Of a DNA stretch of 64,000 nt, positions 34,212 through 42,642 are shown piece by piece. The stretch is from the NCBI GenBank assembly GCA_031551885.1, contig JAVBMX010000022.1, forward strand, positions 31,735 through 95,734, read 5' to 3'. Position 1 is the stretch's first letter, and each line of letters opens with the position of its first letter. The position numbers and the translations under genes were made by a program. Under the pieces are notes generated by a model. It was not told the origin of the DNA, did not search any database, and saw nothing but the letters and a program-made list of their open reading frames with translations. The DNA comes from Frigididesulfovibrio sp031551885. GTDB taxonomy: Bacteria > Desulfobacterota > Desulfovibrionia > Desulfovibrionales > Desulfovibrionaceae.

Positions 34212-35699
34212 CTATTTTCCCTTTTGCTGTAAACGTCTGTGCAGGGCGAAGCGGGAGATGCCGAGGTGGTCGGCGGCTTTGCTTTTGTTGCCGTCGAATC
34301 GGTCCAGGGTGGCTTGGACGACCGCGTCCATCATGGCTTCCAGGTTGATCGGCCCGTCGGGCAGCAGCGGCCGTGCGGGGTCGCGCAGGTCCGGGCCGGC
34401 GGGGGTATCCAGTCCGACAACCTGCTGTGGGATGGGGGCGGCGTACCCTTCGGGCGCGTCGCGCAGCAGAAACTCCAGGTGCGCGGGCTCAAGCAGCTCG
34501 CCGTCGTTCATAAGAACGGCCCGTTCCAGGGCGTTTTCCAACTCGCGCACGTTGCCCGCCCAAGGGTGCTCTTCCAGAACCGACATGGCGGCCGGAGAGA
34601 TCTCGGAGAAATGCTTTTTCTTGCGCTGCGCTTCGCGATGGAGGAAATGCTCGGCCAAGGGACGGATATCTTCTTTGCGTTCGCGCAGCGGGGGAATAAG
34701 CAAATGCCCCACGCGCAGCCGGTGGTAGAGATCTCGGCGGAACGCTCCCTTCTCGACCATCTCGCGCATATTCCGGTTGCCGGCGCAGACGATGCGGGCT
34801 TCGAAACGGCGCTTCTTCACCCCGCCGACCCGGTAAAAGGTGCGGTCTTCCAGGACGCGCAAGAGCTTGGGCTGCAGCGAAAGAGGCATTTCGGCCACTT
34901 CGTCCAGAAACAGCGTGCCGGCGCCGGCCTGTTCAAGTTTGCCGGGTGCGCCCTCGGCCCGGCTGCCGGTGTAGGCTCCCGGTTCGTAGCCGAAGAGCTC
35001 GCTTTCAAACAGTTCGTGGGGAATGGCCGCGCAGTTGATGTCCATGAACGGCGAGTCGCCGCCGCCTTCGCCGTAGTGGATATAGCGGGCGAAAATTTCT
35101 TTGCCCGTGCCGGTCTCGCCTTCAATAAGCACCGGGACGGTCGGTTCGGAGTGCAGGATCAGGGCTTCGCCCATAAGCCGGCGCATGGACGGGGAGGCGG
35201 CGATGACCACGCCCACGCCGGCCACCTCGCGCAGCCGCCGGCGCACGTTGGCCAGATCGTCGCGAATCTCGGCCGTGGCCTCTTGGACAACGGCCTCGAC
35301 ATTGGCGCGGAGCAGGGCGTTTTCCCGCACCAAGGCCTGGCGCTCGGCGCAACGCTCCACCACGGCGGCCAGTTCACGGGCGTTGATGGGCTTGTTCAGG
35401 TAATCGTATGCGCCCCGGCGCAGGGCTTCGACGGCCGTGGTCATGTCGCCGTGGCCGGTGATCAGCACCACGTCGCCGGCGGCGGCGGTTTCATCGGCTT
35501 TGATGGCTGAAAGCAGACTCAATCCGTCCATGCCGGGCATGCGGATATCCGTGATGATCAAGGGCCAGCGTCCGGTCTTGGCTTCCAAAAGGGCTTCGGT
35601 CGGGTTTTGCAGCCCCTTGGGGCTGTGCCCCAGATCCTTCAGAACCAGACACAGGCTTTGCAGGCTGTTGGTGTTGTCATCCACCACCAGAATGTCCAT
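34212..35699 (-). CDS. Sigma-54-dependent response regulator (NtrC family)
   Basis: A 495-residue transcription activator with three domains. The receiver (1-115) has the phosphoacceptor Asp51 in ITDIRMPGMDG and the conserved Lys103. The AAA+ domain (about 165-390) has Walker A GETGTGKE (194-201), Walker B with DE at 266-267, and the sigma-54 contact loop GAYTGS (241-246), a slight variant of GAFTGA. A Fis-type helix-turn-helix ends the protein (KAADHLGISRFALHRRLQ). The ATG at 35699 has an AAGGAG site. No histidine kinase gene is beside it, so its signal and target promoters are unknown. Confidence 0.93.
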   Translation of the reverse strand: MDILVVDDNTNSLQSLCLVLKDLGHSPKGLQNPTEALLEAKTGRWPLIITDIRMPGMDGLSLLSAIKADETAAAGDVVLITGHGDMTTAVEALRRGAYDYLNKPINARELAAVVERCAERQALVRENALLRANVEAVVQEATAEIRDDLANVRRRLREVAGVGVVIAASPSMRRLMGEALILHSEPTVPVLIEGETGTGKEIFARYIHYGEGGGDSPFMDINCAAIPHELFESELFGYEPGAYTGSRAEGAPGKLEQAGAGTLFLDEVAEMPLSLQPKLLRVLEDRTFYRVGGVKKRRFEARIVCAGNRNMREMVEKGAFRRDLYHRLRVGHLLIPPLRERKEDIRPLAEHFLHREAQRKKKHFSEISPAAMSVLEEHPWAGNVRELENALERAVLMNDGELLEPAHLEFLLRDAPEGYAAPIPQQVVGLDTPAGPDLRDPARPLLPDGPINLEAMMDAVVQATLDRFDGNKSKAADHLGISRFALHRRLQQKGK

Positions 35700-36008
35700 C
35701 TTGACTCCTTGGAGCAATTTCACCGTGATATTGCGAAACGATCTTTCGGATGGGCCGGAAGCACATCAACGAGCCCTTGTCCGCCTTATTTCCGGAGGAA
35801 GCCCGCGATGCGCGGGCCGGGTGGGGAGCACGGGGGGAACGGGCAAATTTCACCGTTCCTCCTCAATAATCTCCCGCATTATATATGGAAACAGGTTTTT
35901 TCGGACTTTGTCAACCTTCTTTGGGCGGAATGCCGCCGGTCATGCGTTCAGCCGCCGAGCTTTGCGGCGAACCCGTCGAGGGGGACGCCGTGGTTTTATC
36001 ACGGGCGG
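35700..36008. other. Intergenic region, nothing recognised
   Basis: This spacer should hold the promoter of the sigma-54 regulator and the end of the asparaginase transcript. No repeat copy, strong hairpin or credible small frame was seen. It is less GC-rich around 35865-35910. Confidence 0.35.
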
Positions 36009-37016
36009 CTACTTGGGAAAATTCGCGAACACGCCCCGAGCCGTTTCGAGGGCGGCGGGTCCGCAGGGCTCGGCGCACATGCCCAGGGCGATCATCAGCA
36101 GGATGCGCGCCTTTTGGGCCCGCAGGCCGCCGCCCAGAATGACGCCCATATCCCGCAGCTTGCCGGCGCCGCCGGCGTACCCGTAAACCGGCCAAACCCC
36201 GCCTTCGATGCAGCGCGAGGTGATCACCACGGGAACCCCGGCTGCCGTGATGCGGCCCAACTCTTCCAGAGCGGCCGGGGGAATGTTGCCGGCCCCGAAG
36301 CCTTCCACCACCAACCCCTTGGCGCCGGCCTTCACGGCGCAGGCGGGCAGGGTGCCGTCCATGCCCGGCGCGAGGGCCACCAGGTCGACATGGGTTTCGA
36401 TGCGTTCGGCCGGCAGCGGAGTATGCGGCAGGGGCAGGCGAAAGAGCTGCACGCCCCCGGCCACACAGGTGCCGAGGGGCCCGGCTCCGGGGGAGCCAAA
36501 GGCATCCACGCCCATGGAGTGGATTTTGGTGACCTCGCGCGCGGCGAAAATTTTGTCGGACATCAGCACAACCACCCCGGACCAAGCCGGCAGGGGCAGC
36601 AGGCAGGCCCGCACGGCGCAGGCCAGATTGCGCAGGCCGTCGTAGCCCGCCTCGTCGTGGGCGCGCATGGAGCCGGTGACGACCACGGGTTTTTCCGTGG
36701 GCACCAGCAGATCGAGCATAAAGGCGGTTTCTTCCATCACGTCGGTGCCGTGGGCCACGACGACTCCGGCGACGTCTTCGCGCTCCAGCATGCGGCGGAC
36801 GTCGCCGGCCAGACGGAACATGAGCTCCGGGGTCATGTGGGGGCTGGGCAGATCGGCCCATTCCACAGGAAGGATGTCGACGGACGCGCTTTCGCCGGCT
36901 CGGAGGGCTTCCAGGATGTCGGCGGGGCGGACTCCCGGATGCAGTCCGCCAACGCCGGCCCGCATAACTATCGTTCCGCCTGTAAAGAATACCGCAATCG
37001 TCCCGTTTTTGGCCAT
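36009..37016 (-). CDS. L-asparaginase
   Basis: A 335-residue enzyme of the bacterial asparaginase I/II family that hydrolyses asparagine to aspartate and ammonia. The first catalytic threonine lies in FFTGGTIVM (near residue 12) and the second Thr-Asp pair in VVAHGTDVMEETAF. TGSMRAHDEAGYDG is also typical. There is no signal peptide, so the enzyme is probably cytoplasmic. The ATG at 37016 has a GAAGGAAG site. The gene appears to be monocistronic. Confidence 0.92.
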   Translation of the reverse strand: MAKNGTIAVFFTGGTIVMRAGVGGLHPGVRPADILEALRAGESASVDILPVEWADLPSPHMTPELMFRLAGDVRRMLEREDVAGVVVAHGTDVMEETAFMLDLLVPTEKPVVVTGSMRAHDEAGYDGLRNLACAVRACLLPLPAWSGVVVLMSDKIFAAREVTKIHSMGVDAFGSPGAGPLGTCVAGGVQLFRLPLPHTPLPAERIETHVDLVALAPGMDGTLPACAVKAGAKGLVVEGFGAGNIPPAALEELGRITAAGVPVVITSRCIEGGVWPVYGYAGGAGKLRDMGVILGGGLRAQKARILLMIALGMCAEPCGPAALETARGVFANFPK

Positions 37017-37197
37017 GCCACTTCCTTCGGTGATGGAGGCTAGGATACGGCCAAATAGGTTCCTTCGCAAGGGATTCGCGCTGGGAAACGCAACGTTTTT
37101 GTAATGATTTTAGGTCGACAATGCGGGCCGCGCCGGAAAGGCTTCCCGCCGACCTTTGGGCGCGGCTTCCGAAAGAAGGAATCGGCGTGGTCCGAAA

Positions 37198-37258
37198 TGT
37201 CGAAAACCCGCTTTACGCGGGTTTTCGACAAAAGGGCAAGGGGGGGAGAATCCCCGCT
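37198..37258. repeat. Palindromic module, family A, copy 7 (degenerate)
   Basis: A perfect 14 bp hairpin, TGTCGAAAACCCGC (37198-37211) with GCGGGTTTTCGACA (37217-37230), is followed by a degraded G/C palindrome GGGGGGAGAATCCCC. It is followed within a few bases by family C copy 2. The rest of 37017-37197 upstream holds nothing recognised. Confidence 0.65.
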
Positions 37259-37264
37259 TTCATT

Positions 37265-37460
37265 AGAGCATTTTCACTTTGAAAATGTTTGTGAAACTAT
37301 ATTGCCGATGGACATTCAAACGAGCCCGCAAGCGTGCCGCCCGGCCGGCTGGACCAAGAGCTTTTTTCTCCGAAAGTGTTGCGACCCACACCATACGCAG
37401 CCTTGTCTTCCGCTTGCGCGATCGCCAGAGCAAATCAACTTTTCAAAGGTAATTTGCTCT
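37265..37460. repeat. Composite intergenic repeat, family C, copy 2
   Basis: It starts AGAGCATTTTCACTTTGAAA, as in copy 1, and ends in the hairpin AGAGCAAAT/ATTTGCTCT (37427-37460). The central cassette 37335-37410 lies between CGCAAGCG (37327-37334) and CGCTTGCG (37411-37418). Its segment 37335-37354 is the exact reverse complement of 48751-48770 in copy 3. The last bases overlap the nrdJ stop codon. Confidence 0.75.
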
Positions 37461-39711
37461 AGCCGCACTTGGTATAGGCGCAGGCCGGGCACATCAGGCA
37501 GCCTTCCTGGAAGACCAGGGGCTCGTCGCAGTCCGGGCAGTGGGCCGCGCCCAGGCCGTTGGTGTCGTGCACGGAGAGCTTGGATTTGAGGTAGCGGTTC
37601 TCCAGCACCCAGGAGATGGCGTCCGGAATGGACTGGATTTGCCCCTGCTTGCCGGGCTGGAACATGGGGGCCTCACCGCCGATGCCCTTGATCTGGGCCA
37701 CGATTTCCTTGACCCCTATCCCCGAGCGCAAGGCCAGGGAGACCAGGCGGCCGATGGCTTCGGCCTTGGCCGTGGTCGAGCGGCCGGACTTGCCGATGGT
37801 GGCGAACACCTCAAAGGGTTTGCCGTCCATTTCGTTGATGGTCACATACATCTCGCCGTGGCCGGTGCGGACCTTCTGGGTGAAGCCGTACACAATGTCC
37901 GGCCGGCCGCGCACGGAACGCCCGTTGGAGGACTTGCTCGGCTCTTCTTTCTTCTCGCTCTCGCCGGTGCAGAGCACCTGAGAGGTCTTGCAGCCGTCGC
38001 GGTACACGGTCACGCCTTTGCAGCCCAGTTCGTAGGCCATCCAGTAGATGCGGCGGATATCGTCGACCGAAGCGGAATTGGGCAGGTTGACGGTTTTGGA
38101 CACGGCATTGTCGGTGAACATCTGGAAGGCGGCCTGCATCTTCAGATGCCAGACGGGCTCGATGTCCATGGACGTGACAAAGACTTCACGAAGTTCTTCG
38201 GGCAGATGATCCATGGCCGCGATGCTGCCCTTGGCGGCCACAGCTTCCATCAGCTTGGGGCTGTAACAGTCGGCTTGCTTGAGGGCTTCTTCGAACCAGG
38301 GGTTGACCTCGACCAGCTTTTCGCCGTCCATCACGTTGCGCGAGAAACACAACGCAAAGAGCGGCTCAATGCCCGAAGAACACCCCGCGATGATTGAGAG
38401 CGTACCCGTGGGCGCGATGGTCGTGACCGTGGCGTTGCGGTAGGGGCCAAGGCCGCGCTGCTCATACATGGAGCCTTTGTACGAGGTGAAGGCCCCACGC
38501 TCTTCGGCCAGGGTCTTGGAGGCGGCCCGGCCTTCTTCGCGCACGAATTCCATGAGCTTTTCGGCCAGGTTGATGGCCTCCTGGCTGTTGTAGGGAACGC
38601 GCAGGCGGTAGAGCAGGTCGGCGAAGCCCATGACCCCGAGGCCGATCTTGCGGTTTTTACGGACGTTTTCGGTAATTTGTTCCAAGGGGAAGCGCGAAGC
38701 GTCGATGACGTTGTCCAGGAAACGCACGGACAGATGCGTGCTCTTTTTCAGGTCTTCCCAGTCGATGGCGGCGTCGCCCTTTTGTCCGGGCCGGAAGAAG
38801 GCCGCCAAGTTGATGGAGCCCAGGTTGCAGGCTTCATAGGGCAGCAGGGGTTGTTCGCCGCAGGGGTTGGTGGATTCCATCTCGCCGAGCTGGGGCGTGG
38901 GGTTGTCGCGGTTGATCCGGTCCAGGAAGACGATACCGGGGTCGCCGCTTTCCCAGGCTTTTTGCACCAGGATTTCAAAAAGTTCGCGGGCTTTGAGGCG
39001 GCCGACCGTCTGTTTGGTCGCCGGGTCGATCAGGGGGTATTCCTCATCCTTCTCGACAGCCTTCATGAAGTTTTCGGTCAAGGCCACGGACAGGTTGAAG
39101 TTGTTGAATTCCCCTTCCCGTTCCTTGGCCCGGATGAAGTCCATGATGTCCGGGTGGTCCACCCGCAGGATGCCCATGTTGGCCCCGCGCCGGGTGCCGC
39201 CTTGCTTGATCTGCTCGGTGGCGGTGTTGAAGATGCGCAAAAACGAAAGCGGGCCGGAAGCGACGCCGCCGGTCGAGCCCACGCGGCTGTCTTTGGGGCG
39301 CAGACGCGAGAACGAAAAACCCGTGCCGCCGCCGGACTTATGGATCATCGCGGCGTGTTTGACCGCGTCGAAAATTTCTTCAATCGAGTCGCCCACGGGC
39401 AGCACGAAACAGGCCGAAAGCTGGCCGAGATCCGTGCCCGCGTTCATCAACGTGGGGGAGTTGGGCAGGAATTTCCAAGAGGTCATGAGCTCGTAAAACG
39501 CCCGCGCCAGGTCGTCCTGTTTCCAGGAAGAGTCGGCATACTTGCTCTCTTCCTTGGCCACGGCCTCGGCGACCCGGGTGAAGAGCCCACGGGCGTCTTC
39601 CTGGGGTGTGCCCTCAAGGTCTTTGCGATAGTAGCGCTTTCCAAGGACAATGGCGGCGTTGGCGTTGATGGCGACGTCAGGATACGAGGGGGAGTGTTTT
39701 TTTGCGCTCAT
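37459..39711 (-). CDS. nrdJ: Class II (B12-dependent) ribonucleotide reductase
   Basis: A 750-residue adenosylcobalamin-dependent enzyme that makes deoxynucleotides. The active-site thiols are visible in QLSACFVLPV and in the NPCGEQPLLPYEACNLGS loop, which contains the N-x-C-x-E radical motif. The C-terminus has the redox-cysteine/zinc-like cluster CPDCDEPLVFQ...CLMCPACAYTKC that regenerates the active site. A TSCPD-like domain lies near residues 610-690. The length fits vitamin B12-dependent NrdJ. The ATG at 39711 has only a weak AGAGAC site. It needs cobalamin, consistent with cobJ at 2.6 kb. Confidence 0.95.
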   Translation of the reverse strand: MSAKKHSPSYPDVAINANAAIVLGKRYYRKDLEGTPQEDARGLFTRVAEAVAKEESKYADSSWKQDDLARAFYELMTSWKFLPNSPTLMNAGTDLGQLSACFVLPVGDSIEEIFDAVKHAAMIHKSGGGTGFSFSRLRPKDSRVGSTGGVASGPLSFLRIFNTATEQIKQGGTRRGANMGILRVDHPDIMDFIRAKEREGEFNNFNLSVALTENFMKAVEKDEEYPLIDPATKQTVGRLKARELFEILVQKAWESGDPGIVFLDRINRDNPTPQLGEMESTNPCGEQPLLPYEACNLGSINLAAFFRPGQKGDAAIDWEDLKKSTHLSVRFLDNVIDASRFPLEQITENVRKNRKIGLGVMGFADLLYRLRVPYNSQEAINLAEKLMEFVREEGRAASKTLAEERGAFTSYKGSMYEQRGLGPYRNATVTTIAPTGTLSIIAGCSSGIEPLFALCFSRNVMDGEKLVEVNPWFEEALKQADCYSPKLMEAVAAKGSIAAMDHLPEELREVFVTSMDIEPVWHLKMQAAFQMFTDNAVSKTVNLPNSASVDDIRRIYWMAYELGCKGVTVYRDGCKTSQVLCTGESEKKEEPSKSSNGRSVRGRPDIVYGFTQKVRTGHGEMYVTINEMDGKPFEVFATIGKSGRSTTAKAEAIGRLVSLALRSGIGVKEIVAQIKGIGGEAPMFQPGKQGQIQSIPDAISWVLENRYLKSKLSVHDTNGLGAAHCPDCDEPLVFQEGCLMCPACAYTKCG

Positions 39712-40081
39712 AGGTCTCTGGAGATTGTTTAGAGTTTTTCCAGCAAAAAATGATATCTTTTCAACCAAGATTCTATCTTACACGAGCGGAAGAAAAAAAA
39801 CCAGCCGTTGGAAACTTCCACCAGTCTAGGGCTGTTTTTGGAAGGCATAAAAAATCAGCAGGTTGGGCGGCATGAGAAATGTTATTTTTTCTGCAGAAAG
39901 TCGCCTATATTGCCTTTTCTCTTTGCGGGCGTAGCCAATGGGCGCAATTATAAAATCATGCGGGTGTATACGAAAAAATAGGGATTTTCTTTTTGGGGGA
40001 GGTTATCCCAACCAGGATCAGGGGAAATGAGCGGGAGGTCGGCCCAGCGCCTCCCCTGTCGCGCTTCTTGCATATCCATCA
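39712..40081. other. AT-richer intergenic region upstream of nrdJ
   Basis: This 370-base spacer between comF and nrdJ is clearly more AT-rich than the genes, with A/T tracts around 39790-39990. It probably contains the nrdJ promoter. I looked for a cobalamin riboswitch and for paired NrdR boxes and could not identify either by eye. No small gene was seen. Confidence 0.4.
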
Positions 40082-40801
40082 TTATATATTCACCCGACGG
40101 GGAGTGCGGGCACAAGCCGCGATGCGCACCTCGGCGGCTCCGGCTTTGAGCAGGGCCAGGGTGGCGGCTTCCAAGGTTGCGCCGGTGGTCAGCACGTCGT
40201 CCACGAGCAGAATGCGCCGTCCGGCGGCCTGGGGGGCGGCGGCAAAGGCCTCGGTCAGGTTTTTGCGGCGCACGGCGCGGGGAAGTTTGGTCTGCGGCAC
40301 TCCGGCGGTCAGACGGCGCAACAGGCCGTGTTGCGGGGCGCGGCCGGGGGTAAGGCGCTTGGCCATGGGACGGGCAAGTTCCATGGCCTAGTTGTACCCA
40401 CGCCGGCGCAGGCGGTCGTCCGGCAGGGGAACGGGCACTACGGCGTCGACTGCAAGATTCGGGGGAATGCGCCCGACGAGCAGGCGGCCGAGCGGGCCGC
40501 CGAGGCCGGGTTCATGCCCGAACTTCAGGCGGATGAGCAGTTCCCGCAGCAGGCCGTCATGGGCGGCGAAAAAAGCGAAGCCGTTCCACGGCGGCGGCTT
40601 GCTCAGGCATTGCCCGCAGGGGGAAGGGGGCAGGGAAGGCCAGGAGGCAAGCTCGCCGCAGGTGGGGCAGTACCCGCCCGTTCGGGGTTGCAGGCGCGCG
40701 GCGCAGGGAGGGCAGGTTTCCTCGGCCCTTTCGGGAACAAAGGGCTCGTGACAGGCGGCGCAGCGGCGTTCGCGGATCAGGAGGCGAAGGATGTCGTGCA
40801 T
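40082..40801 (-). pseudogene. comF: ComF family phosphoribosyltransferase-like protein, split by one in-frame amber codon
   Basis: Two consecutive frames in the same phase make up one ComF protein of about 239 codons. The first part (40388-40801) has the N-terminal zinc-finger cysteines (CAACHEPF, CPPCAARL, CPTCGEL) and ends RLRRRGYN. TAG at 40388-40390 replaces the expected glutamine codon. The second part continues AMELARPMAKRL and carries the PRPP-binding motif ILLVDDVLTTGATL. The family pattern is GYNQA-ELA, so a CAG-to-TAG change explains it. An ATG two codons after the stop could restart the C-terminal half. ComF acts in DNA uptake during competence. Confidence 0.85.
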
Positions 40802-41403
40802 GCGGCGGCGTACTCCTGAATCGACTCGCCGACCGAGGGGTTGTGCGCCAAGGCCTTGGCTTCGTCCACATTCCGAAGCTCCAGGGGGTCGCGCAGGCGC
40901 AGGTTGAGCAGGCCCAGTGACCAGCGCAGGGTGAGCAGACTGCCTTCGAACAGGCGGTCTCCCTTGGGGCGGCCCGCGCAGAGAATCACCCCGCAGGAAC
41001 GCGCGGGCAGGGCGGCAAGGGCGATGTTTCCGGCTTCGCGCAGGGCCCAGAAAGGCTGGAGCCGGTCGATGAGGGCCTTGAACCCGGCCGGCAGGTGGTA
41101 GAAGTAGACCGGCGACGTGAGCAGCACAAAAGGCGCGCGGGCAAGGGACGCCAGCAGGAAGGTGGAGTCGTCCTTCAGGCTCAGGGGGCAGCCGAGGTAG
41201 GGTTTGCCCTCTTCGGGTTCCAGGCTTGTGATGCGCGGGGCGGCCACGGAGCAGGCCCCGCAGCCGATACAGGCGGTGACGGCGTGGTCGCGCAGGCGCA
41301 GGACCGGCGCGTTCAGAACCCCGGCGGCGAGGTCGGCCGCGAAGTCGGAGTTGCCGCCCGCCCTCGGGCTGCACGACAGAACCAGCGCGGGCGGAGAAGC
41401 CAT
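40777..41403 (-). CDS. Flavodoxin-like / NADPH-dependent FMN reductase family protein
   Basis: A 208-residue protein with a flavodoxin-like fold. It opens ALVLSCSPRAGGNSDFAADL, the FMN-phosphate loop of this family. A CIGCGAC cluster near residue 48 and a later Cys suggest an iron-sulfur flavoprotein relative. TSPVYFYHLPAGFKALIDRL is the conserved flavin/partner segment. It would carry out electron transfer in the cytosol, with unknown substrate. Its 3' end overlaps the start of comF by 25 bases, and its ATG (41403) sits a few bases after the metallo-hydrolase stop, so the three genes look like one operon. Confidence 0.85.
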   Translation of the reverse strand: MASPPALVLSCSPRAGGNSDFAADLAAGVLNAPVLRLRDHAVTACIGCGACSVAAPRITSLEPEEGKPYLGCPLSLKDDSTFLLASLARAPFVLLTSPVYFYHLPAGFKALIDRLQPFWALREAGNIALAALPARSCGVILCAGRPKGDRLFEGSLLTLRWSLGLLNLRLRDPLELRNVDEAKALAHNPSVGESIQEYAAACTTSFAS

Positions 41404-41410
41404 CGCCGGC

Positions 41411-42040
41411 CTACCGGGAGGTGAACTCGCCCACAAAGGGGTTGTTCAGGCGTTCGTCGCCGATGGTGGTTTTGGGGCCGTGGCCGGGGTAGACGATGGT
41501 GTCGTCCGGCAGGGTATAGAGCCCGTTGACGATCGAGTCCATAAGGGTTTCGAGGTTGCCGCCCGGAAAGTCCGTGCGCCCCACCGAGCGGGCGAACAGG
41601 GTGTCGCCGGCGCAGACCGAGGCGAGTTCCGGAAAATAGAAGGATACCCCCCCCGGCGTATGCCCCGGCGTGGCCAGCACCTTACATTCTCCAACAGGCA
41701 GCGTCAGATCGCCGGGGGCGAGGGGATCGTGCCGGAACGCCTCAACCTCGGGCAGGCCCCAAACGCCGCCGCGTCCCAGGTCGGTTTCCAGCATGTATTC
41801 ATCGGCGGGCGAGGCCAGGACCTCGGCTCCGGTTTCCCGCGCCAGGGGCGCGACCCCGAACGTGTGGTCAAAGTGCAGGTGGGTGAGCAGAATGTGCGAA
41901 AGCGTGAGCCGGTTCTCGTTCAGGTACGCCAGCACCGGGGCCGGGTCCCCGCCGGGGTCGACCACCACGGCGTTCGTACCCGAGTCGACCACATAACAGT
42001 TGGTTTGCAGGGCCCCCAAGGGGAAAACGGCCATCCGCAT
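41411..42040 (-). CDS. Metallo-beta-lactamase-fold hydrolase (glyoxalase II-like)
   Basis: A 209-residue protein with the binuclear-metal motif THLHFDH, then GHTPGGVSFYF, AGDTLFARSVGRTDFPGG and GHGPKTTIGDE, which supply the remaining ligands. Sequence and length match the small YcbL/GloB-like hydrolases that act on thioesters such as S-lactoylglutathione. The true substrate is unclear. I placed the start at the ATG at 42040 (GGAG six bases upstream). A longer frame running to 42202 would read through a repeat element and is rejected. First gene of a presumed three-gene operon with the flavodoxin-like gene and comF. Confidence 0.9.
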   Translation of the reverse strand: MRMAVFPLGALQTNCYVVDSGTNAVVVDPGGDPAPVLAYLNENRLTLSHILLTHLHFDHTFGVAPLARETGAEVLASPADEYMLETDLGRGGVWGLPEVEAFRHDPLAPGDLTLPVGECKVLATPGHTPGGVSFYFPELASVCAGDTLFARSVGRTDFPGGNLETLMDSIVNGLYTLPDDTIVYPGHGPKTTIGDERLNNPFVGEFTSR

Positions 42041-42138
42041 ATTCGGCTCCAAAGATAAAGTTGGCAATGTCAATCTCCATACATACCCGTGTGCGGAGAA
42101 AGACTCAAGTACGAACCGGAGGCAGATCTGTTTGACGT

Positions 42139-42270
42139 TTGGGGGTTCACCCCAAGCCCCACCGGGGGAAATGAACCAGGGCTGCCAAGGTCGGCCGGTC
42201 ACTGAAACTCCCGCGATATAAGTAAAGCTGTCTCATTCTATCGCGGGCGGCACCCCGGACCCCCTCATAT
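42139..42270. repeat. Half palindromic module with internal insert, family A, copy 8a
   Basis: GGGGTTCACCCC and the left palindrome arm CCGGGGGAAATGA are followed by an insert (42177-42256). This insert starts CAGGGCTGCCAAGG, then GGCCGGTCA. It contains a stem CCCGCGATA/TATCGCGGG and ends GCGGGCGGCACCCC before the usual GGACCCCCTCATA tail. The same insert occurs at 48326-48402. Confidence 0.6.
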
Positions 42271-42379
42271 GGCGGGAACACGTCGGGTGGTGTGAGATTC
42301 TGCTCTGCAAAAAAGATTTAGAAAAATTTTAAGAGGTTAACGGCACCCATCATGAAGCCGAAGCGTGCGCCTTACCGCC

Positions 42380-42431
42380 GCATTCCGGCCCGGTCGGTTG
42401 CGCGAAGCCCCTCTGCACCGGGCCGGAATGC
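42380..42431. repeat. 52 nt hairpin repeat, family B, copy 2
   Basis: GCATTCCGGCCCGG pairs with CCGGGCCGGAATGC across a 24 nt loop ending CTCTGCA. The preceding CGCCTTACCGCC and following TTTCAAATGTC are shared with copy 3. It lies about 113 nt after half module 8a. Confidence 0.8.
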
Positions 42432-42550
42432 TTTCAAATGTCGGTGGATTGACTGCGTGCGTATCTTTTTAGGAGGCAAGGCTTTTGGGCGGCTGTTGAT
42501 ATAATCCGCTTGGCCCGCAGGTAGGGGAGATGATGTTCTTGCGTTCCACA

Positions 42551-42642
42551 TATCGGCAACTCCGCGTGTAACGCGGAGTTGCCGATAATGGGGGTGCAGG
42601 GGATTCAATCCCCTGCCGGGGGTGTGGGGGCGGCGCCCCCAC
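42551..42642. repeat. Palindromic 3'-end module, family A, copy 8b
   Basis: A perfect 17 bp hairpin, TATCGGCAACTCCGCGT (42551-42567) with its complement at 42571-42587, then GCAGGGGATTCAATCCCCTGC and GTGGGGGCGGCGCCCCCAC. Unlike other copies it overlaps the gene: the stop codon of the polysaccharide deacetylase (42605-42607) lies in the centre of the GGGGATT-AATCCCC palindrome. Confidence 0.8.

Larger units (their letters stand above)
42041..42604. other. Intergenic region filled by repeats
   Basis: This spacer carries an A half module with an extra insert (42139-42270), a family B hairpin (42380-42431) and a right-hand A module starting at 42551. Between them, 42271-42379 is AT-richer with AAAAATTTT, and 42440-42550 shows nothing recognisable. 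Confidence 0.5.

Noticed and set aside
39712..40081. Cobalamin riboswitch before nrdJ
   Set aside because: I could not find the conserved B12-box or a matching multi-stem layout by eye. An Rfam/Infernal search for the cobalamin family would decide it.
40388..40390. Pyrrolysine or other programmed reading of the comF amber codon
   Set aside because: No pyl genes are visible, the position is normally glutamine, and TAG is used as an ordinary stop for nrdJ and potD. A simple nonsense mutation is more likely.
42041..42202. N-terminal extension of the metallo-hydrolase to 42202
   Set aside because: It would be encoded by an A half module, and the same peptide start (MTG-PWQP) appears at 48.3 kb from the repeat. 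The ATG at 42040 has a proper ribosome site.
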